Shown here piece after piece: positions 9,960 through 18,343 of a DNA stretch of 64,000 bases. Position 1 is the first letter of the stretch. Each line of letters starts with the position of its first letter. The notes under the pieces were generated by a model, which worked only from the letters and a program-made list of their open reading frames with translations, did no database searches and was not told where the DNA came from. Where the stretch lies: assembly GCA_008363215.1 (NCBI GenBank), contig RHKP01000001.1, positions 62,001-126,000 of the forward strand. Direction: 5' to 3'. Made by a program: the position numbers and the translations under genes. This DNA is from Cyanobacteria bacterium CYA. Its GTDB lineage: Bacteria > Planctomycetota > Phycisphaerae > Phycisphaerales > UBA1924.

Positions 9960-10534
9960 GACCCAACCTCCCGTTCCCACCTGGCGAACGTGACGTCCAT
10001 ACTCCAACCCCGCGAGGGGACCGGGCGCAGCGTGATGCTGTACACGAACAGTCCCGGCACGTTGTCCTGTGCAATGCGCAGCCAGTCGAGCAGCGCCGGA
10101 AGCGACCGATCGGTCAGCGTCGGATAGATGTAGCGTTGGCGCACCGCGCCCCGCGTGCTGTCCTTGCGTTGCTGCGGCACGCGGGGCTTTTCCTGCAGGC
10201 CGGCCTGTGTCGCATAGGTCTCCATGCGGCTGAGCAGGTCGGTGATGGGTTCGCCCAGCGAGTTGTGCCCGTTGGAATCCCGCGCCTGTGAAGTCAGTTC
10301 GCGCAGTTGTACCACGCCCTGAACCAGGCGGCCATAGCGGAGTTCCTGCTGCTCGAGCCGCAGGCGGGCCGTCTCGCGTGAGAAGAGCGCAAAGGCCAGC
10401 ACCAGCCCGGCCGCGCAGAAGAGCAGCAGCGGGACGAGCAACAGGTGTTTGGGGCGGTTGCGCCGCTCCGAAGCGGCAGCCGACATTGCCTGCTCGTAGC
10501 GCTCGTCCTCGGTCATGCGTCGGATGTCGGGCAT
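9956..10534 (-). CDS. gspM: GspM/PilO-like inner-membrane assembly protein
   Basis: Protein of 192 residues with a charged cytoplasmic N-terminus (about 1-28), one transmembrane helix at about 29-50 (LLLVPLLLFCAAGLVLAFAL), a coiled-coil-like stretch with RLRLEQQELRYGRLVQG, and a small C-terminal domain with FVYSITLRPVPSRGWSMDV. This is the GspM/PilO layout: a single-pass protein that partners GspL in the inner-membrane platform. The start overlaps the gspL stop by one base (TGATG). Sequence similarity to known GspM is weak, so the name rests on topology, length and operon position. Confidence 0.65.
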   Translation of the reverse strand: MPDIRRMTEDERYEQAMSAAASERRNRPKHLLLVPLLLFCAAGLVLAFALFSRETARLRLEQQELRYGRLVQGVVQLRELTSQARDSNGHNSLGEPITDLLSRMETYATQAGLQEKPRVPQQRKDSTRGAVRQRYIYPTLTDRSLPALLDWLRIAQDNVPGLFVYSITLRPVPSRGWSMDVTFARWEREVGS

Positions 10535-12069
10535 CAGTTCTGCCCTCCCGGGTTGCGGGGCCAGTCGCCGGTAAAGGTTGCTTCGACAACCCCGCCACGG
10601 GCATTAAGCGTGTTGCGCCACTCGACGACGGATCCGGACACCGCCCGGATGGACTGGGCCAGAGCCTCGTACTGCTCGGTCTGGGCCACCTCGACCTTCA
10701 ACGTGATCGACAGCGGGCTGATGGTCAGTTCGCGCAGCGTCAGTTCGTCGCTGCTGAGCACGAATGACATGGCCTCCAACTCCTGGAGCACGGGGCGCGG
10801 GGCCTCGATTGTCGAGGGGTCGATGGCCGCCTTGCTGGCCTTTTCGATGGCGCTCTGCAGGTCGAGCAGCGCCGTGGCGGGATTCAGCCCTTCTGAGCCG
10901 GCCAGTTCGGCATAGGCGTTGGTCACGGAAGTCCCGGCCGCCTGCGTCTTTGCGCCCGACTCGAGGACGTGGTAGGCCAGCGTGCCGAGCACACCGGCGG
11001 CGCAGCACAGGGCCACGGCCGCCCAGCGGTACATGGCGCGATGCGCTCGCCCGGGGCGGTTGGTCAGTTCGTTGATACCGGCTGGTGAAGCCCCATCGCG
11101 CCCGGTCAGCCGGCCCAGCGTGGCGCCGATGGGATCCTGCTCGCGTACGAAGTCGATGGTGGTCTGAGGCCAGCGCTGCGAGAGGGCGCTGCCGATCTGG
11201 GCACTGGTCAGCCCACCCTCGCCGGGCTCGCCGACGATGACGATGCGCGCGGGGGCGGTGCCCAGTTGCAGCGACCAAGCCAGCCACTCGGCGCCAAGGC
11301 GTGCGATGTCATCGTCGCGAATCAGCGCCAGGCGCGTGCGCCCGCGTTCGATGGTCTCCGGAGCCGACTCCGACGCGCGCTCCGTCAGGATGCGCATCGA
11401 CCCCCCGGCGATCAGGCTTGCCCCACGCGACCACGACCACACAAGGCGACCGGCCGGATCGAGCAACACCACGGCCGCGGTCGGCACCGCCTCGGCGACC
11501 ACGCGCTCGGCGTGCGAGCCGCCGAGGCTTGAGCCCGAGGGATCCCATGCCATTGCGCAGGCCTGCCACAGCGCCTCAACGGCGCCGACCTTGATGCCCA
11601 TGCGGTCCAGTTCGTCGACAAGCATCCGCGCCGGAACCACGGGCAGTGCCAGCACCGGCATGCGTCCGACCGGCTCCGAGGCCGCGCCCTTGCGGGCACG
11701 CGGGCGCTCAAGCAACGGCTGCAACGCCGTTTCGCCCGGCAACTCGGGGAATCGTCCGCCCGCGGGTTCTTCGTCGGCGTCGAAGGGGCGCTCGATGACG
11801 GCCCGCAAGACCGGTTCGCTGGTGTCGGCCGCACTCACCCACGAGCACAGCCCGCCGTCCGTGTCGATGATCAGGTGAGAAAGCGAGCGACCGTTGCCGG
11901 CAAGGCGTTCGGCGAGCCACTCGGCGGCCGCGCGGGCGTCTGAGGCCACGTCCGGCGTCTCCTCGGCCGGAGACTGCCAGGTCGCTTCATCGTGCTGATG
12001 CACGACGCGCAGCCCCAGCAGGCGGGCGCCGCGATCGGCTCGAACCATGTAGCACACAGGTGAGGTCAC
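10534..12069 (-). CDS. gspL: GspL-like secretion platform protein
   Basis: Protein of 511 residues, of GspL (or PilM+PilN) type. Roughly residues 1-340 form a soluble, probably cytoplasmic actin-like domain with alternating strand/helix pattern (VLLDPAGRLVWSWSRG, ARIVIVGEPGEGGLT). A single transmembrane helix follows at about 352-372 (AAVALCCAAGVLGTLAYHVL), then a periplasmic domain of about 135 residues with SFVLSSDELTLRELTISPLS and SVVEWRNTLNARGG, resembling ferredoxin-like GspL C-domains. It begins with a GTG at 12069; the next ATG, 21 bases in, has no better ribosome site. In type II systems GspL binds the GspE ATPase, yet no gspE occurs in this window. Confidence 0.72.
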   Translation of the reverse strand: MTSPVCYMVRADRGARLLGLRVVHQHDEATWQSPAEETPDVASDARAAAEWLAERLAGNGRSLSHLIIDTDGGLCSWVSAADTSEPVLRAVIERPFDADEEPAGGRFPELPGETALQPLLERPRARKGAASEPVGRMPVLALPVVPARMLVDELDRMGIKVGAVEALWQACAMAWDPSGSSLGGSHAERVVAEAVPTAAVVLLDPAGRLVWSWSRGASLIAGGSMRILTERASESAPETIERGRTRLALIRDDDIARLGAEWLAWSLQLGTAPARIVIVGEPGEGGLTSAQIGSALSQRWPQTTIDFVREQDPIGATLGRLTGRDGASPAGINELTNRPGRAHRAMYRWAAVALCCAAGVLGTLAYHVLESGAKTQAAGTSVTNAYAELAGSEGLNPATALLDLQSAIEKASKAAIDPSTIEAPRPVLQELEAMSFVLSSDELTLRELTISPLSITLKVEVAQTEQYEALAQSIRAVSGSVVEWRNTLNARGGVVEATFTGDWPRNPGGQN

Positions 12070-12090
12070 GTTGGTCTGCTTCCCTTGCGG

Positions 12091-12894
12091 TTACTTCTGC
12101 GGGCCTTCCCGGTCCGGGCGCACCGGGCCGCCGCCTTGACCCTCCGGACGCCACCGCGAACCCTCCGTCTCGCGCTGACGTTCGAGGATGCGCTGGCGGC
12201 GTTCATCGGCTTCGCGCCGGCGCCGGTCGATTTCACTCTCTTCCCCGGGCGGACGACCCGTCTCGGGCGAAGCCCCCGAAGCACCCGGCCGCTCGCCCAC
12301 CGTCTGCACCATGGTCACGGTCTGTGACACGCGGGCGGCCTTGGCCAACTGCTCCCGCACGCCGTCGCGCTCGATGGTCAGTTCGCCCCCGTCGAGGCTG
12401 AGCACGTTGACCGTGATCTTCATGCCCTCGGGCGTGCTGAACGTCGTCGAGCCCCCGACCGGCACGATGCGCTGCATGCCGTTGAGCGATACCAGCGCCA
12501 GTTCGCGCGTCGGCTCGCGAATGCTGCCCAGGAACTTCAGTTCGCTGTTGCTCACCACCGGCGCCGGGGTTTCGCCGGCATCTTCGCCTTCGGCCTGGGC
12601 AACTTCGGCGGGCAGGTCAACCAGCACGCCCAGCCGTTCGGCGACGGCTGTCAGATCCACCGCGCGCATCGGCTGGGCTTCGTCTTCCACGGGGACCGCC
12701 AGTTCGAGGCTGCGCCGCTCGGCCTCCCGCGTGGCCATCACCTCGTCCACCGTGGGGAACCGTGCCCCGGGGCTGGACAGCAGCGGCACGCCGAGCAGCG
12801 CGATTCCCACCGCCGTGCCCGCCAGCAGCAACGCCCCGCCCTGGGCGAGCAGTGTGTTGCGCTTCGCATGGCTCTTCGTGACCGGCTTGCTCAT
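12091..12894 (-). CDS. gspC: GspC-like protein with homology-region domain
   Basis: Protein of 267 residues: short basic N-terminus, one transmembrane helix at about 17-40, then a periplasmic part. Residues about 113-190 (starting SNSELKFLGSIREPTRELAL) resemble the GspC/PilP homology region that contacts the secretin. The last 70 residues are a Glu/Arg-rich and then Pro/Gly-rich low-complexity tail, with no PDZ or coiled-coil GspC ending. Its ATG overlaps the gspK stop (ATGA). The C-terminal tail is probably disordered. The gene could equally be named PilP-like; placement between gspK and gspL favours the GspC role. Confidence 0.65.
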   Translation of the reverse strand: MSKPVTKSHAKRNTLLAQGGALLLAGTAVGIALLGVPLLSSPGARFPTVDEVMATREAERRSLELAVPVEDEAQPMRAVDLTAVAERLGVLVDLPAEVAQAEGEDAGETPAPVVSNSELKFLGSIREPTRELALVSLNGMQRIVPVGGSTTFSTPEGMKITVNVLSLDGGELTIERDGVREQLAKAARVSQTVTMVQTVGERPGASGASPETGRPPGEESEIDRRRREADERRQRILERQRETEGSRWRPEGQGGGPVRPDREGPQK

Positions 12895-13730
12895 GGCTCA
12901 ATTTCTCCCGGCTCATCGTACTCTACACTCAACTCTTCCCACGTGAGAAACACCCCCGGCTGCTCCCACGCACCGGTCGTCCGGTTCGTGCTCGAGCGGA
13001 TCGGCACCAGCCCGCCGTACCGCGCCCGCAGCGCCCGGTTGGACATGCCCGCCCCGCCCCGCAACTCGATCGTCACATACCACATCTCCGGCGAGACGGT
13101 GAAGTACTCCATCAGCGCGTTCCGCGTCTCGGTGTCCAGCCCCATCTCCGTACCCACGCCCAGCACGTCCTGACGCTCCAGTTGCCCGGTCTCCGAACGG
13201 CGCTCGATCAACTTGTTCACCATCTCGGGCGCCCGGTCCAGGCCGACCACTTCCTCGGCCACCGCCTGGAGCACGAGCGGGTCGGCCACGTTGATGCTGA
13301 TGGAAAACGGGCCGAGCGGTCTCTGGTAGTTCTCGTAATCCAACTCCTGCTCGGCGCACAACTGCTGCACGCGAACTCGCAGCGAGGCGGCCTTCTCGGC
13401 GTTGTCGGAACTGGCTGCTTGCGGATCGAGAATCGTCCCCTGCCCATCGCGCAGATACACGGCGATTACGCTCCCGTCGGGCAGCGACAGGTCGATCGCG
13501 TGCCCGCCTTCGCCCAGCGATTGCGCGATCGAGCGCGAGTTCTGCTGGGACAGCCAGGCCGAGATGGCCTCCTGAAACCCGCGCGCAATGTGGTGCGAGC
13601 GATAGGCCTCGAGTTGGCGCTTGACGTTGTGCACCTGCGCCGTGTTGCGCTCGATCGCAAGCCCCAGCACCAGCGCCACCACCAGCGAGAGCAGGAAGAC
13701 CAGCGGCATGGCGTACCCGCGGCCAGTCAT
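12891..13730 (-). CDS. gspK: GspK-like minor pseudopilin
   Basis: Protein of 279 residues with an N-terminal hydrophobic segment right after MTGRGY (AMPLVFLLSLVVALVLGLAI), as in the large minor pseudopilin GspK, which caps the pseudopilus and typically lacks Glu at +5. The rest is soluble, with helical blocks (EMVNKLIERRSETGQLERQD) and a C-terminal beta-rich part (EMWYVTIELRGGAGMSNRAL) like the GspK second domain. It overlaps the neighbouring gspJ and gspC genes by 4 bases at each end. The assignment rests on length, N-terminus and place after gspJ. Confidence 0.7.
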   Translation of the reverse strand: MTGRGYAMPLVFLLSLVVALVLGLAIERNTAQVHNVKRQLEAYRSHHIARGFQEAISAWLSQQNSRSIAQSLGEGGHAIDLSLPDGSVIAVYLRDGQGTILDPQAASSDNAEKAASLRVRVQQLCAEQELDYENYQRPLGPFSISINVADPLVLQAVAEEVVGLDRAPEMVNKLIERRSETGQLERQDVLGVGTEMGLDTETRNALMEYFTVSPEMWYVTIELRGGAGMSNRALRARYGGLVPIRSSTNRTTGAWEQPGVFLTWEELSVEYDEPGEIEP

Positions 13731-14881
13731 GTGCGGCCTCCCGGGCGATTGCCGCCGCCGCTCTGCCCAGGCCGGCGCGGCTGTGGCGAGGGGGTCTGCT
13801 CCCGCTCTCCGTCCGGCGGCCGGAGCCGTTCCGGCGCCAACCGGCGCTGGTTTCCGCTTCGCCCGCCGCCATCGTTGTCATTGCCGTTGTTGTTTTCGTC
13901 TTCGTCGGCGTCCTGATCGGCGCCGTTGCCCGGCTCTTCGGGCAGGGCCGTGGGGTCTTCGCCATTTACCCAGCCCACCTCGAACATCCAGTTGACATAC
14001 GCGCCGGCCCAGGTCTCGATTTCGATTTCGAAGTATGCCGGCAGGTCCGTGGCCGTGCGGGCCGCATAGGTCAGCCGCCGGAATCGGTTGTCAAACGCGA
14101 TGAAACGGGCCCGCTTGACGCCTCGGATGATTGGGTAGCCCTCGGCCGCGTTGGTGATGAAATCAGCCTCGGTTGCCGGCATGCCCGCCTGCAGGCGCAC
14201 GATCTCATCGGGGAAGACCGGTCGCCACCACAGCGTCCAGCCGGTCTGAGTGTCATTGCGGATTCGCTCGCCGGTGGCCACGCCCATGCCGGCCGACCGG
14301 AGCAGACGCTCGCGCGAGCCGTCCGGGCGAAACTCAAACACGCCGCGCACCGGGCCGGAGATGCCGTACACCTCGAGTTCGTTCTCGACGTCGACGCCGG
14401 CATTCATCCAACTCTGCGTCGGCAGGCGCAGGCTCGAGGGGATCGGCGATCGGGGCGAGACAATCTCGAGGCGCTGCGGCATGCCCATGGGGTCGCCCAT
14501 CGGAGGTGCCGCCAGGGCCATGCAGCGGGCCAGATCCTCGGTGTTGTCTATCTCAAGAATGATGCGCGGCCGCTCGCCGGTGCCGTCCCACGCCGGCTCG
14601 TTATCTTCGACGATTTCGCCGTTGCCCATCTTTACGTCTTCCTGCCCGGTGGCCGACTCGATTGAAGCATCGAGCGACGTGGACATGAGGACGGTGTTGA
14701 TTGAGCGGCGCAGCACCTGCTGGAGTGTGCCGAGTTGGCGTGTCTCGTTGAACTGACGCTCCAACCCCTTCTCGCTCCGCTCGATCATGCCGAACAGCCC
14801 GATGGCCGTCAGGATGACCATCCCGCCGATCGTCGCGGCCAGCGCGGTTTCCAGCAGGGTGAACCCGCGGCGACCCATCAT
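13727..14881 (-). CDS. gspJ: GspJ-like minor pseudopilin with disordered tail
   Basis: Protein of 384 residues with a prepilin leader MMGRRG followed by FTLLETALAATIGGMVILTA, so prepilin peptidase would cut between Gly and Phe and leave Glu at +5. The body (about 30-300) is beta-rich and of GspJ size. About 80 residues then form a tail rich in Asp, Asn and Gly, followed by Arg/Pro/Gln/Gly repeats, which should be disordered. Start at the first of two adjacent ATGs (14881), which overlaps the gspI stop; the alternative is 14878. GspJ normally forms the pseudopilus tip with GspI and GspK, both encoded alongside. Confidence 0.75.
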   Translation of the reverse strand: MMGRRGFTLLETALAATIGGMVILTAIGLFGMIERSEKGLERQFNETRQLGTLQQVLRRSINTVLMSTSLDASIESATGQEDVKMGNGEIVEDNEPAWDGTGERPRIILEIDNTEDLARCMALAAPPMGDPMGMPQRLEIVSPRSPIPSSLRLPTQSWMNAGVDVENELEVYGISGPVRGVFEFRPDGSRERLLRSAGMGVATGERIRNDTQTGWTLWWRPVFPDEIVRLQAGMPATEADFITNAAEGYPIIRGVKRARFIAFDNRFRRLTYAARTATDLPAYFEIEIETWAGAYVNWMFEVGWVNGEDPTALPEEPGNGADQDADEDENNNGNDNDGGGRSGNQRRLAPERLRPPDGEREQTPSPQPRRPGQSGGGNRPGGRT

Positions 14882-15441
14882 TCGTTCCCCTGGAACTGGC
14901 GCAGCCATTCAGCCATGCCCTCGGGGGTTCTCAGGATCTTGCTCAGCGAGTCGGGGTTGCGCGGTGCGATCGGGTCGGTCAGGCGAGCGAGCCGGAAATC
15001 TTCGGCAACACCGCTCAGGGCCGGGTTCACGTTGGGCGTCTGCTCATTCCACACGCGGACGGTGATCAGTTTGATCCGGTCGGGCGTCACGCCGCCGGTT
15101 CGGTTTGCCGTCGCGGTCGAGCCGGGGCGCACCTCGCGCATCGAGACCTTGTCCTCCCGCACCCTCCAGTAGTAGCGGTACTGCCCCCGCGAGCCATATG
15201 TCACCGCCAGCGCGTCGCTGGGCATCCCCGACTTCTCATCGAGGTACTGGAGCATCAGGCGGTTGGCGATCTCGGCGGCCCCCAGTTGCCGCTGCTGACG
15301 GCGGTGATCGGCATGCACGAACCCCAGACCGGCGACCAGCGTCGTGGCGATCATCGCCATCAGAACGGCTGCCAGCACCGTCTCGAGCATCGTCAGCCCG
15401 CGACGGGTCGGAGTCCGGAATGTTGCCGCACACCGACACAC
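14878..15441 (-). CDS. gspI: GspI-like minor pseudopilin
   Basis: Protein of 187 residues with a prepilin signal: TRRG followed by LTMLETVLAAVLMAMIATTL, Glu at +5 and a hydrophobic helix. The body (starting about residue 40) is short and mixed alpha/beta with RGQYRYYWRVREDKVSMREV. It begins with GTG at 15441, with a GGAGGA site 7 bases before it; the site overlaps the end of gspG, whose stop is 3 bases upstream of the GTG. GspH is a possible alternative name, as only one gene lies between gspG and gspJ where E. coli-type operons have H and I. Confidence 0.72.
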   Translation of the reverse strand: MCRCAATFRTPTRRGLTMLETVLAAVLMAMIATTLVAGLGFVHADHRRQQRQLGAAEIANRLMLQYLDEKSGMPSDALAVTYGSRGQYRYYWRVREDKVSMREVRPGSTATANRTGGVTPDRIKLITVRVWNEQTPNVNPALSGVAEDFRLARLTDPIAPRNPDSLSKILRTPEGMAEWLRQFQGNE

Positions 15442-15444
15442 TTC

Positions 15445-15861
15445 TCACTCCTCCGAAGTCATGTCCATCGTCCAAAAGTCGATGTCGTCCATCGTGCCCG
15501 CCTGCCGGTCGGGCCCGTAACTCACCAGCGTGTAGGGGCGCCCGCCCGAGCCCTGCGGGTTGAAGTAGAACGGCTGCTTCCACGTGTCAGTGAGCATGCT
15601 CGCCTTGATGAACTGCCGGTCGACCAGCAACTGGAGCGTGGCGGGCGGGCTGCCGTCGCCCTCGGCCATGTAACTCTCGATCTGCCCCGACAGCGTGTTC
15701 ATCGTGGTCTTGGTGATGCGCACCTTGGTGGACTGGGCCCGCCCCAGCAGCGCCACGGCCGCACCGGCCGTCAACAGCCCGATCAGCACTACCACCAGCG
15801 AGATTTCCAGCAGCGAGAAGGCTCGCCGCGCCTCGTACCGCCTGCGATATGCACCCTGCAT
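15445..15861 (-). CDS. gspG: GspG-like major pseudopilin
   Basis: Protein of 138 residues, the size of the major pseudopilin. The leader ends ARRA, followed by FSLLEISLVVVLIGLLTAGA, with Glu at +5 but Ala instead of Gly at -1. The C-terminal half carries the GspG signature: a DTWKQPFYFNPQGSGG block, then PYTLVSYGPDRQAGTMDDID, with Asp residues placed for the calcium site. It follows gspF by 20 bases. This subunit would polymerise into the pseudopilus that pushes substrate through an outer-membrane secretin. Confidence 0.85.
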   Translation of the reverse strand: MQGAYRRRYEARRAFSLLEISLVVVLIGLLTAGAAVALLGRAQSTKVRITKTTMNTLSGQIESYMAEGDGSPPATLQLLVDRQFIKASMLTDTWKQPFYFNPQGSGGRPYTLVSYGPDRQAGTMDDIDFWTMDMTSEE

Positions 15862-15881
15862 CTTCGTCCCTTTCCCTGAGA

Positions 15882-17084
15882 TCAGACTGTCTGCGAGGTC
15901 AACTGGATCATCGGCAGCATCACCGACATCACGATCGACCCGATGAACAAGAACATGAACACGATCAGCAACGGTTCGAGCGCGCTGAGCATGCGCTCGG
16001 TCTTGCGGTCCAGCGCGTCGGCCAGGTCTTCGGCCAACCCGTCAAAGGCCGTTTCCAGATCGCCCGCCCGGTCGGCGGCCACCAGCAGACGGCGCGTGGC
16101 CATCGGCAGCGTTTCGACCTTCTCGACCAGCACGCGCAGAACCCCGCCTTCGATCAGCCTGGTCCGCAACTGCCCGAGGTCTCGCCGCAGACGCGGGTGC
16201 GAAATCGCCTCCACGCCGATGCCCAGTGCGTCAGCCAGCGGAATGCCCGAGCGCGCCATCGCCGCCATGACCGTGAAGAACCGCGTCAACTCCTGAGTCA
16301 TCACCACGTCGCGAATGCCGGGGAACACGCGCATGAACTTGCCGATCAACTTCCCGAGCGCCGCCCGCGCCAGCACTGCCGCCACGATCAACACGCCCAC
16401 CGCTCCCAGTACCAGCATCCAGTTCGTCTGGATGAATAGCCCGATCGCCAGGACCACGGCCGTGTACGTCGGCAGGTCGATGCCCGCCTCCTTCAGCGCC
16501 CCGCCGATCTTGGGCACGATGAAGGTCATCATGAATGTGCCGGCCAGCACGCTGATCGTCATGACAATCGCCGGATAAATCATCAGCGTGATCGCCTTGC
16601 CCGAGATGCGCAACTGACGGTTGATGTTCACCGCCAACTGCGCGGCCGCCCCAGCCAGGTCGCCACTGCGCTCGGCCGCCCGATACACCGCGATCGTCAC
16701 CCGATCAAACACCCCCACCTTGCGACAGGCGTCGGCGAAACTGGCGCCCGAAGCCACTTCCTCACGCATCTGAGCCACCAGCGGGCGGCTGCGGCTCGAT
16801 ACGACGTTGGCCGCCACGTCCAGAGCCTCGATCAGCGGCACGCCGCGCGAAAGCAACTGGCTCAACTGCGTGTTCAACTCCGCGTGGTCGCGGGCCTTGA
16901 ACTTCTGCCGCGGATTGGCCCAGCCCGGCAGACGCCAGGTCTGGAGCAGCACCAGTTTGTCCCGGCGCAGGTGCTCGGCCAGAGCACGCTCGCTCTTGGC
17001 CTGGCGCAGACCGAATGTTCGGCCTCCGGTCGGCTTGGCAGCCAGGAAGAGAAACGAACCAATCTGAGGCGCGGCCCGGGTCAT
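15882..17084 (-). CDS. gspF: GspF-like inner-membrane platform protein
   Basis: Polytopic platform protein of 400 residues with two copies of the T2SSF domain. The first copy includes LSQLLSRGVPLIEALDVAAN near residue 100, and the second has LTRFFTVMAAMARSGIPLAD near residue 265. Three hydrophobic helices flank them, and the protein ends ALEPLLIVFMFLFIGSIVMS. The start at ATG 17084 gives the usual family length and has GGGGAG just before it, with short spacing; in-frame ATGs at about 17129 or further upstream would add residues unlike the family. It is the first gene of the minus-strand secretion operon. The 179 bases separating it from tdh hold divergent promoters. Confidence 0.85.
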   Translation of the reverse strand: MTRAAPQIGSFLFLAAKPTGGRTFGLRQAKSERALAEHLRRDKLVLLQTWRLPGWANPRQKFKARDHAELNTQLSQLLSRGVPLIEALDVAANVVSSRSRPLVAQMREEVASGASFADACRKVGVFDRVTIAVYRAAERSGDLAGAAAQLAVNINRQLRISGKAITLMIYPAIVMTISVLAGTFMMTFIVPKIGGALKEAGIDLPTYTAVVLAIGLFIQTNWMLVLGAVGVLIVAAVLARAALGKLIGKFMRVFPGIRDVVMTQELTRFFTVMAAMARSGIPLADALGIGVEAISHPRLRRDLGQLRTRLIEGGVLRVLVEKVETLPMATRRLLVAADRAGDLETAFDGLAEDLADALDRKTERMLSALEPLLIVFMFLFIGSIVMSVMLPMIQLTSQTV

Positions 17085-17196
17085 ATCTCCCCTGAGTTTA
17101 CGAACACCCGACCTCCGAGATTGCATCATCCCAAGATCCGTGACGCCTGTGTTACCGCCCACCCCTTGTTTGGTCGGTCCGGACTCTCCGTCAGCA

Positions 17197-17225
17197 TTGA
17201 TCGGCGCGCCCGACCGGCACACAAT
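17197..17225 (+). promoter_or_regulatory. possible sigma70-type promoter of tdh
   Basis: TTGATC at 17197-17202 and CACAAT at 17220-17225 are separated by 17 bases and lie about 40 bases before the tdh start, in the right orientation. Each hexamer matches four of six consensus positions, so this is only a plausible site. A GGGAG ribosome site sits 8 bases before the tdh ATG. Confidence 0.3.
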
Positions 17226-17263
17226 GAGGGTTCCGAGGCCTTTCTCAGCCGGGAGTTTTTGGC

Positions 17264-18337
17264 ATGTCCACCGTCGCAAGTCCCAACGTCACCCTTCCCA
17301 AGACCATGCGGGCTCTCTATAAGCACCATGCCGGAAAAGGCTTGGCGTTCGACGCCCAGCGTCGCGTCCCCACCCCCGGCCCCCGCGATGTCCTCATCAA
17401 GGTCAAGAAGGTCGGTATTTGCGGCACCGACCGGCACATCTGGCAGTGGGACGACTGGGCTGCCTCGCGCATCCCCGTCGGCATCGTCACCGGGCACGAG
17501 TTCGTCGGGCACGTCGTCAAGGTCGGCTCGGCCGTCACCAAGTTTGAGCCGGGGCTTCGCGTCTCGGCCGAGGGTCACATCTGCTCAGGCACCGACTACA
17601 ACGCCCGCACCGGCAACGCCCACATCGCCAACGACGTGCAGATCCTGGGCATCGATCGCGACGGAATCTTCGCCGAGTACGTCTCCGTGCCCGAGGAAAA
17701 CGTCTGGCCCGTGCACCCGGACATCTCCGATCGCCTCGCTGCCACGTTTGATCCGCTGGGCAACGCGGTGCACACGGTGATGGAAGCCGGCGTGAGTGCC
17801 AAGACAGTGCTGATCTCCGGCGTAGGCATTATCGGCCTGATGGCTGTGACGGTTGCCAAGGCCGCCGGCGCCGCCCGCATCTTCTGCACCGACGTGAACC
17901 CCCCCAGGCTCGAACTGGCACGCCGGCTCGGCGCCGCCGAGGCCTACGACGCCCGCGATCGCGGCTGGATCGACGACGTGAAGAGCCAGACCCGCGGCGA
18001 GGGCGTCGACGTGCTGCTGGAAATGTCCGGCGCCGAGGCCGCGTTTGACCAGGGCTTCCGCGCCCTGCGCAACGGCGGGCGCGCCGCGCTGCTGGGCCTC
18101 CCGGCCAAGAGCGTCACCTTCGACTTCAACCAGAACATCATCTTCAAAGGCTGCACCGTGCTGGGCATCAACGGGCGCCGCATGTGGGAGACCTGGTACC
18201 AGATGGAGAAACTCCTCCTCTCAGGCCGCCTCGAACTCGATGAGATCATCACCCACGAGTTCCCGCTTGAGCAGTTTGAAGCCGCTTTCGACACCATGAT
18301 CCACGGCGACGGCATCAAGGTGCTGATGAACGTCTGA
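17264..18337 (+). CDS. tdh: L-threonine 3-dehydrogenase lacking the structural zinc site
   Basis: Medium-chain zinc dehydrogenase of 357 residues that would oxidise L-threonine to 2-amino-3-ketobutyrate with NAD+. Tdh hallmarks are present: GICGTD with catalytic Cys53, TGHEFVG with His78-Glu79, the AATFDPLGNAVHT block, a Rossmann GVGIIG turn, and GINGRRMWETWYQMEKLL near the end. The structural-zinc lobe is altered: the positions of the four cysteines (spacing +3, +3, +8) are Ser108, Asp111, Ala114 and Ala122 in HICSGTDYNARTGNAHIAND. The enzyme is about 15 residues longer at its N-terminus than E. coli Tdh. No kbl partner is adjacent. A related Tdh-like dehydrogenase activity is possible. Confidence 0.85.
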   Translation: MSTVASPNVTLPKTMRALYKHHAGKGLAFDAQRRVPTPGPRDVLIKVKKVGICGTDRHIWQWDDWAASRIPVGIVTGHEFVGHVVKVGSAVTKFEPGLRVSAEGHICSGTDYNARTGNAHIANDVQILGIDRDGIFAEYVSVPEENVWPVHPDISDRLAATFDPLGNAVHTVMEAGVSAKTVLISGVGIIGLMAVTVAKAAGAARIFCTDVNPPRLELARRLGAAEAYDARDRGWIDDVKSQTRGEGVDVLLEMSGAEAAFDQGFRALRNGGRAALLGLPAKSVTFDFNQNIIFKGCTVLGINGRRMWETWYQMEKLLLSGRLELDEIITHEFPLEQFEAAFDTMIHGDGIKVLMNV

Positions 18338-18343
18338 TCCGGG

